From the NCBI GenBank assembly GCA_021204085.1, contig JAJPZY010000090.1, positions 1 through 64,000 on the forward strand: 64,000 bases of DNA. Direction: 5' to 3'. A program made the translations under genes and the position numbers. Shown here one piece after another: positions 60,525 to 64,000 of the stretch; positions within the stretch are counted from its first letter, which is position 1, and every line of letters starts with the position of its first letter. Below the pieces are notes generated by a model. The model had not been told where the DNA came from and did not search any database. It saw only the letters and a program-made list of their open reading frames with translations. The stretch is from Clostridiales bacterium. GTDB lineage: Bacteria; Bacillota; Clostridia; Lachnospirales; Lachnospiraceae.

Positions 60525-61940
60525 ATGAAGCGCATTTTAAAACTCTATAAAAAGACGGTAAGCGTAATCAACGAGACTCCCATTGAGATGTATGAGAATC
60601 TTGTCGGAACGAAAAAAGGATTCCTTCTGGAAAGCTATGACAAGAACTATGATATGTTTACGATTTTCGGTGCGGAACCGGAGGAAATCATCACTTCACG
60701 CGGGAATGCGCTGGTCATACAGAAGGCGGACGGCTCTGAGGAGGTGCGGGAAGGGAATCCTCATGAGCGGCTGAAGGAGTATTACAGTGAGTTTGAGATC
60801 CGTAAGGATAATCATGAGATCAGCTTCAGCGGCGGCCTGGTCGGAAACCTTGGCTATGATTATATCAGATATACCGAGGAACTTCCGGATGAGAACCCGG
60901 ACGATATCGGCATTGAGACCATTCAGATGATGCTGATGACCCGGTTTATCGTGGTCGACCATGTGTCTGAGACCATGACGGCAGTGGTTCTGGACGAGGA
61001 CAGTGAGGCCGGAAAGGCACATGCGCTGGCGCTAGCGGCCGACATGCTGAATACAGCCCGGACAGACCGGCCGGGGAACCATAAAAATACTCCGTTTATC
61101 CGCGACGGCAGGATTGTTCATAAGACGGACACATTGGAGGAGTATAGTAAAAAAGTTGAAAAAATTCGCCACTATATCAGAGAAGGACATATTTTCCAGA
61201 CCGTCCTTTCCCAGCGGTGGACGATTGAGACCGGACAGGATGGATTTACGCTCTATAAGCATCTGCGGGAGATCAATCCGTCGCCTTACCTGTACTATTA
61301 TAATTACGGGGACTTTGAGGTGATCGGGAGTTCGCCGGAGATGATCGTAAAGCAGCAGGGGAACCGTGTTTATACCTGCCCGATCGCCGGCAGCCGTCCG
61401 CGCGGGAAGTCCAAAGAGGAAGACATCGCCCTGACGGAGGAACTGCTGGCGGATGAAAAAGAGCAGGCGGAACATGTCATGCTGGTCGACCTGGCACGAA
61501 ATGATATGGGCCGTATTTCCGAATTCGGAACCGTAAAGGTTACGGATTTTATGAAAGTTCAGTACTATTCCCACGTGATGCATATTGTGTCTCTGGTAGA
61601 GGGGCGGAAAAAGGGCGTCTATCACCCGCTGGATCTCATTGCATCCTTCCTGCCGGCCGGAACCTTAAGCGGCGCACCGAAGATCCGGGCCATGGAGATT
61701 ATCGACGAACTGGAGACGACGCGCCGCGGACTCTACGGCGGAGCGACCGGTTATGTGGACTTTTCCGGGGACATGGATTTCTGCATCACGATCCGCACCA
61801 TGGTGAAGCAGGGGAAGAAGGTATACCTGCAGGCGGGAGCCGGTATTGTGGCGGATTCCGTGCCTGCGAATGAATATCAGGAGTGCTGCAATAAGGTGAT
61901 GGCGCTGGCAAAAACACTGGTGACGGAGGAGAACTTATGA
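60525..61940 (+). CDS. trpE: anthranilate synthase component I
   Basis: EGHIFQTVLSQRW; CPIAGSRPRGKSKEEDIALTEELLADEKEQAEHVMLVDLARNDMGRI; PAGTLSGAPKIRAMEII. Confidence 0.96.
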   Translation: MKRILKLYKKTVSVINETPIEMYENLVGTKKGFLLESYDKNYDMFTIFGAEPEEIITSRGNALVIQKADGSEEVREGNPHERLKEYYSEFEIRKDNHEISFSGGLVGNLGYDYIRYTEELPDENPDDIGIETIQMMLMTRFIVVDHVSETMTAVVLDEDSEAGKAHALALAADMLNTARTDRPGNHKNTPFIRDGRIVHKTDTLEEYSKKVEKIRHYIREGHIFQTVLSQRWTIETGQDGFTLYKHLREINPSPYLYYYNYGDFEVIGSSPEMIVKQQGNRVYTCPIAGSRPRGKSKEEDIALTEELLADEKEQAEHVMLVDLARNDMGRISEFGTVKVTDFMKVQYYSHVMHIVSLVEGRKKGVYHPLDLIASFLPAGTLSGAPKIRAMEIIDELETTRRGLYGGATGYVDFSGDMDFCITIRTMVKQGKKVYLQAGAGIVADSVPANEYQECCNKVMALAKTLVTEENL

Positions 61941-62536
61941 TTTTACTGATTGATAATTACGATTCATTTACTTACAATCTGTACCAGTTTATGGGGATTT
62001 TCAACGATGATATCCGGGTTGTGCGGAATGACAGGATTACACTTGAAGACATTCATGCATTGCATCCGGAAAAAATTGTTCTCTCGCCGGGACCGAAAAG
62101 CCCGAAAGAGGCCGGTATCTGCATGGACGTGATTCGGGAGTTTTACGATAAAGTACCGCTTCTCGGCATCTGTCTCGGACATCAGTGCATCGGGGAAGCG
62201 CTTGGCGGAAAAGTTTCTTATGCAAAAAAGCTGCTTCACGGAAAACAGTCCGTGATCGAGCATTCCGGAACCGGCATCTTTGAGGGAGTTCCGTCGCCGC
62301 TGAAAGTGGCGCGGTATCACTCGCTGGCGGTGCTCGAGGAGGGGCTTCCGGACTGTCTGGAGATTCTGGCTCAAACGGAGGACGGAGAAATCATGGCGAT
62401 CCGGCATCGGGAGTATCCGTTGTTCGGGATGCAGTTTCACCCGGAATCCATTTATACGGAGCACGGGAAAAAAATAATTGAAAATTTTCTTTCTATGTCG
62501 AATTTCCCATTTACGGTTGAAGAGGGAAACGGATGA
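61937..62536 (+). CDS. trpG: anthranilate synthase component II (glutamine amidotransferase)
   Basis: ILLIDNYDSFTYNLYQF; LLGICLGHQCIGEALGGKV; FGMQFHPESIYTEHG; ATGA overlap with trpE. Confidence 0.96.
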   Translation: MILLIDNYDSFTYNLYQFMGIFNDDIRVVRNDRITLEDIHALHPEKIVLSPGPKSPKEAGICMDVIREFYDKVPLLGICLGHQCIGEALGGKVSYAKKLLHGKQSVIEHSGTGIFEGVPSPLKVARYHSLAVLEEGLPDCLEILAQTEDGEIMAIRHREYPLFGMQFHPESIYTEHGKKIIENFLSMSNFPFTVEEGNG

Positions 62537-62623
62537 TGGATTTCCTTCTGACACTTGAATCTGAAAAATGAATGTTTGATATGCTTTATTGGATTGCAGA
62601 ATAAAAACAGGATGGTAAAAAAG

Positions 62624-63421
62624 ATGATTCTTGATGAAATTGTGAAAGATAAGAAAATACGCCTGGCGGAGTACAAGGCGCGCATCGGTTTCGCAGAGAT
62701 GCGCCGCATGGCGGAGGAGTATGACGGCATTTCCCCGAGTTTTAAAGAGGGGCTTGCGAGACCGGGGATTTCGATTATCGGGGAGTTTAAGAAAGCGTCG
62801 CCGAGCCTCGGAAATATCACGAGTAAGATTTCTCTGACGGATCGGATTGATGAATATAATGATTCCGTGGACTGCATTTCCTGCCTGACAGAGGAGGACC
62901 ATTTCCACGGGAATGTGGATTATTTAAAAGAGATCCGGGCCATTTCTCCCTTGCCGATCCTGCGGAAGGATTTTATGATCGATGAGTATCAGTTTTATGA
63001 GGCGAAGGCGATCGGAGCCAACGCAATCCTGCTGATCACGGGAATTTTAGATGATGTACAGCTCCGTGATTTTTATCAGCTGACGAAGGAATTGGGGTTG
63101 GACGCGCTCTTTGAGGCGCATGACGAGGAGCAGATGGACCGCGCGTTAAACTGCGAAGCGGAGATTGTCGGTGTGAACAACCGGGATCTGCGGGATTTTA
63201 CCATTCATCTTGAGACCACAAAGCGTCTCTCGAACATGGTGCCGCAGGATCGGCTTTTTGTGGCTGAGAGCGGAATCGTGGCAGACGCGGATGTGGAATT
63301 CCTGGCCGAATGCCGCGTGGATGCTTTCCTGATCGGGAGAGCATTTATGGAATCGGATAATCCGCGGGCGCTTGCAAAGCACTGGAAGGATGTTTATCAG
63401 GCGAAACGTGTATGCAGGTGA
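62624..63421 (+). CDS. trpC: indole-3-glycerol phosphate synthase
   Basis: MILDEIVKDKKIRLAEYK; IIGEFKKASPSLGNI; PILRKDFMIDEYQFYEAKAIGANAILLI; GVNNRDLRDFTIHLETT. Confidence 0.96.
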   Translation: MILDEIVKDKKIRLAEYKARIGFAEMRRMAEEYDGISPSFKEGLARPGISIIGEFKKASPSLGNITSKISLTDRIDEYNDSVDCISCLTEEDHFHGNVDYLKEIRAISPLPILRKDFMIDEYQFYEAKAIGANAILLITGILDDVQLRDFYQLTKELGLDALFEAHDEEQMDRALNCEAEIVGVNNRDLRDFTIHLETTKRLSNMVPQDRLFVAESGIVADADVEFLAECRVDAFLIGRAFMESDNPRALAKHWKDVYQAKRVCR

Positions 63422-63530
63422 TGTCAGAATTTATGGAATCGCAAAACTTCGAGAAGATATCATACCTGTTTATAAGCCTGTTCATATTGTAAGGTGAAAC
63501 CAAATGAAGTGACTGAAAGGAGAATATTTC

Positions 63531-64000
63531 ATGTCTGTAAAAGTGAAAATCTGCGGCTTAAAACGTCCGGAAGATATCCTCGCGGTGAATGAAGCGAAAG
63601 CGGATTATGCGGGATTTGTCTTTTTTGAGAAAAGCAGGCGAAATATCAGTTTTGACACAGCCGAAAAATTGCTGCGGCTGTTGGCTCCGGGGATAGAGTC
63701 TGTTGCCGTCTGTGTAAGTCCGACAGAGGAATTTATCCATGAGATTTCGAAACTCGGCTTCGACCGAATCCAGATTCACGGAGACATCTCTCCGGAAATC
63801 CTGGATCAGATTCAGACTCCTGTCTGGCAGGCGGTGAATGTAAAAGACGGCCTGGCTCCGGCGCTGTTTTTAAAGCATGAAAGCATCGACGGGTATGTGG
63901 TAGACGGAGCGGATTACGGAGGCGGCAAGACCTTCGGATGGGAAGATGACAGTATCGGCTCCTCCGCAGCGGCAGCCGTCCGGGAGACTCTGGAAGGAAA
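63531..64000 (+). CDS. trpF: phosphoribosylanthranilate isomerase, truncated by window edge
   Basis: MSVKVKICGLKRPEDILAVNEAKADYAGFVFFEKSRRNIS; open at right edge (not in ORF track). Confidence 0.93.
   Translation, partial: MSVKVKICGLKRPEDILAVNEAKADYAGFVFFEKSRRNISFDTAEKLLRLLAPGIESVAVCVSPTEEFIHEISKLGFDRIQIHGDISPEILDQIQTPVWQAVNVKDGLAPALFLKHESIDGYVVDGADYGGGKTFGWEDDSIGSSAAAAVRETLEG

Noticed and set aside
61964-62908. 314-aa minus-strand ORF opposite trpG/trpC; considered as an alternative for missing trpD
   Set aside because: No TrpD motifs (e.g. GTGGD, KHGNR) and antisense to two clear genes.
1-64000. CRISPR array, IS element, prophage or defense island
   Set aside because: No regularly spaced repeats, transposase/integrase, phage structural genes or restriction/defense signatures were seen; the MazF gene alone does not make a defense island.

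Overview
The window is a chromosomal segment of a moderate-GC Firmicute, most likely Lachnospiraceae/Clostridia (inferred from gene content and order, not searched). It is mostly dense housekeeping sequence on the + strand: purA, glgC-glgD, tyrA, an EF-G-like GTPase, leuS, lgt, mnmA, hydE, serine acetyltransferase, a small alarmone synthetase, icd, ABC-F, rex, nnr, alr, mazF, a YebC-family regulator, glgA, a ClpP/TepA-like protease, uppP, ftsK, fhs, dapF, murE, pyrH-frr-uppS-cdsA-dxr-rseP-ispG-polC, infC-rpmI-rplT and a trp operon cut by the right edge. There are three tRNA genes (Thr-GGT, Val-GAC, Glu-CTC), several intrinsic terminators, an L20-type leader before infC and a T-box leader before trpE. 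I saw no CRISPR array, IS element, prophage or rRNA. The best leads are: (1) a chorismate-mutase/ACT protein whose prephenate dehydratase core looks largely deleted; (2) a two-component system, an orphan solute-binding lipoprotein and an MFS transporter arranged as one module; (3) a 68-aa protein with 14 cysteines; (4) an EF-G-like GTPase with altered G3 and G4 motifs; (5) a trp operon with no trpD between trpG and trpC; (6) a mazF with no room for an antitoxin gene upstream. Family calls come from reading motifs in the translations; no database search was run.
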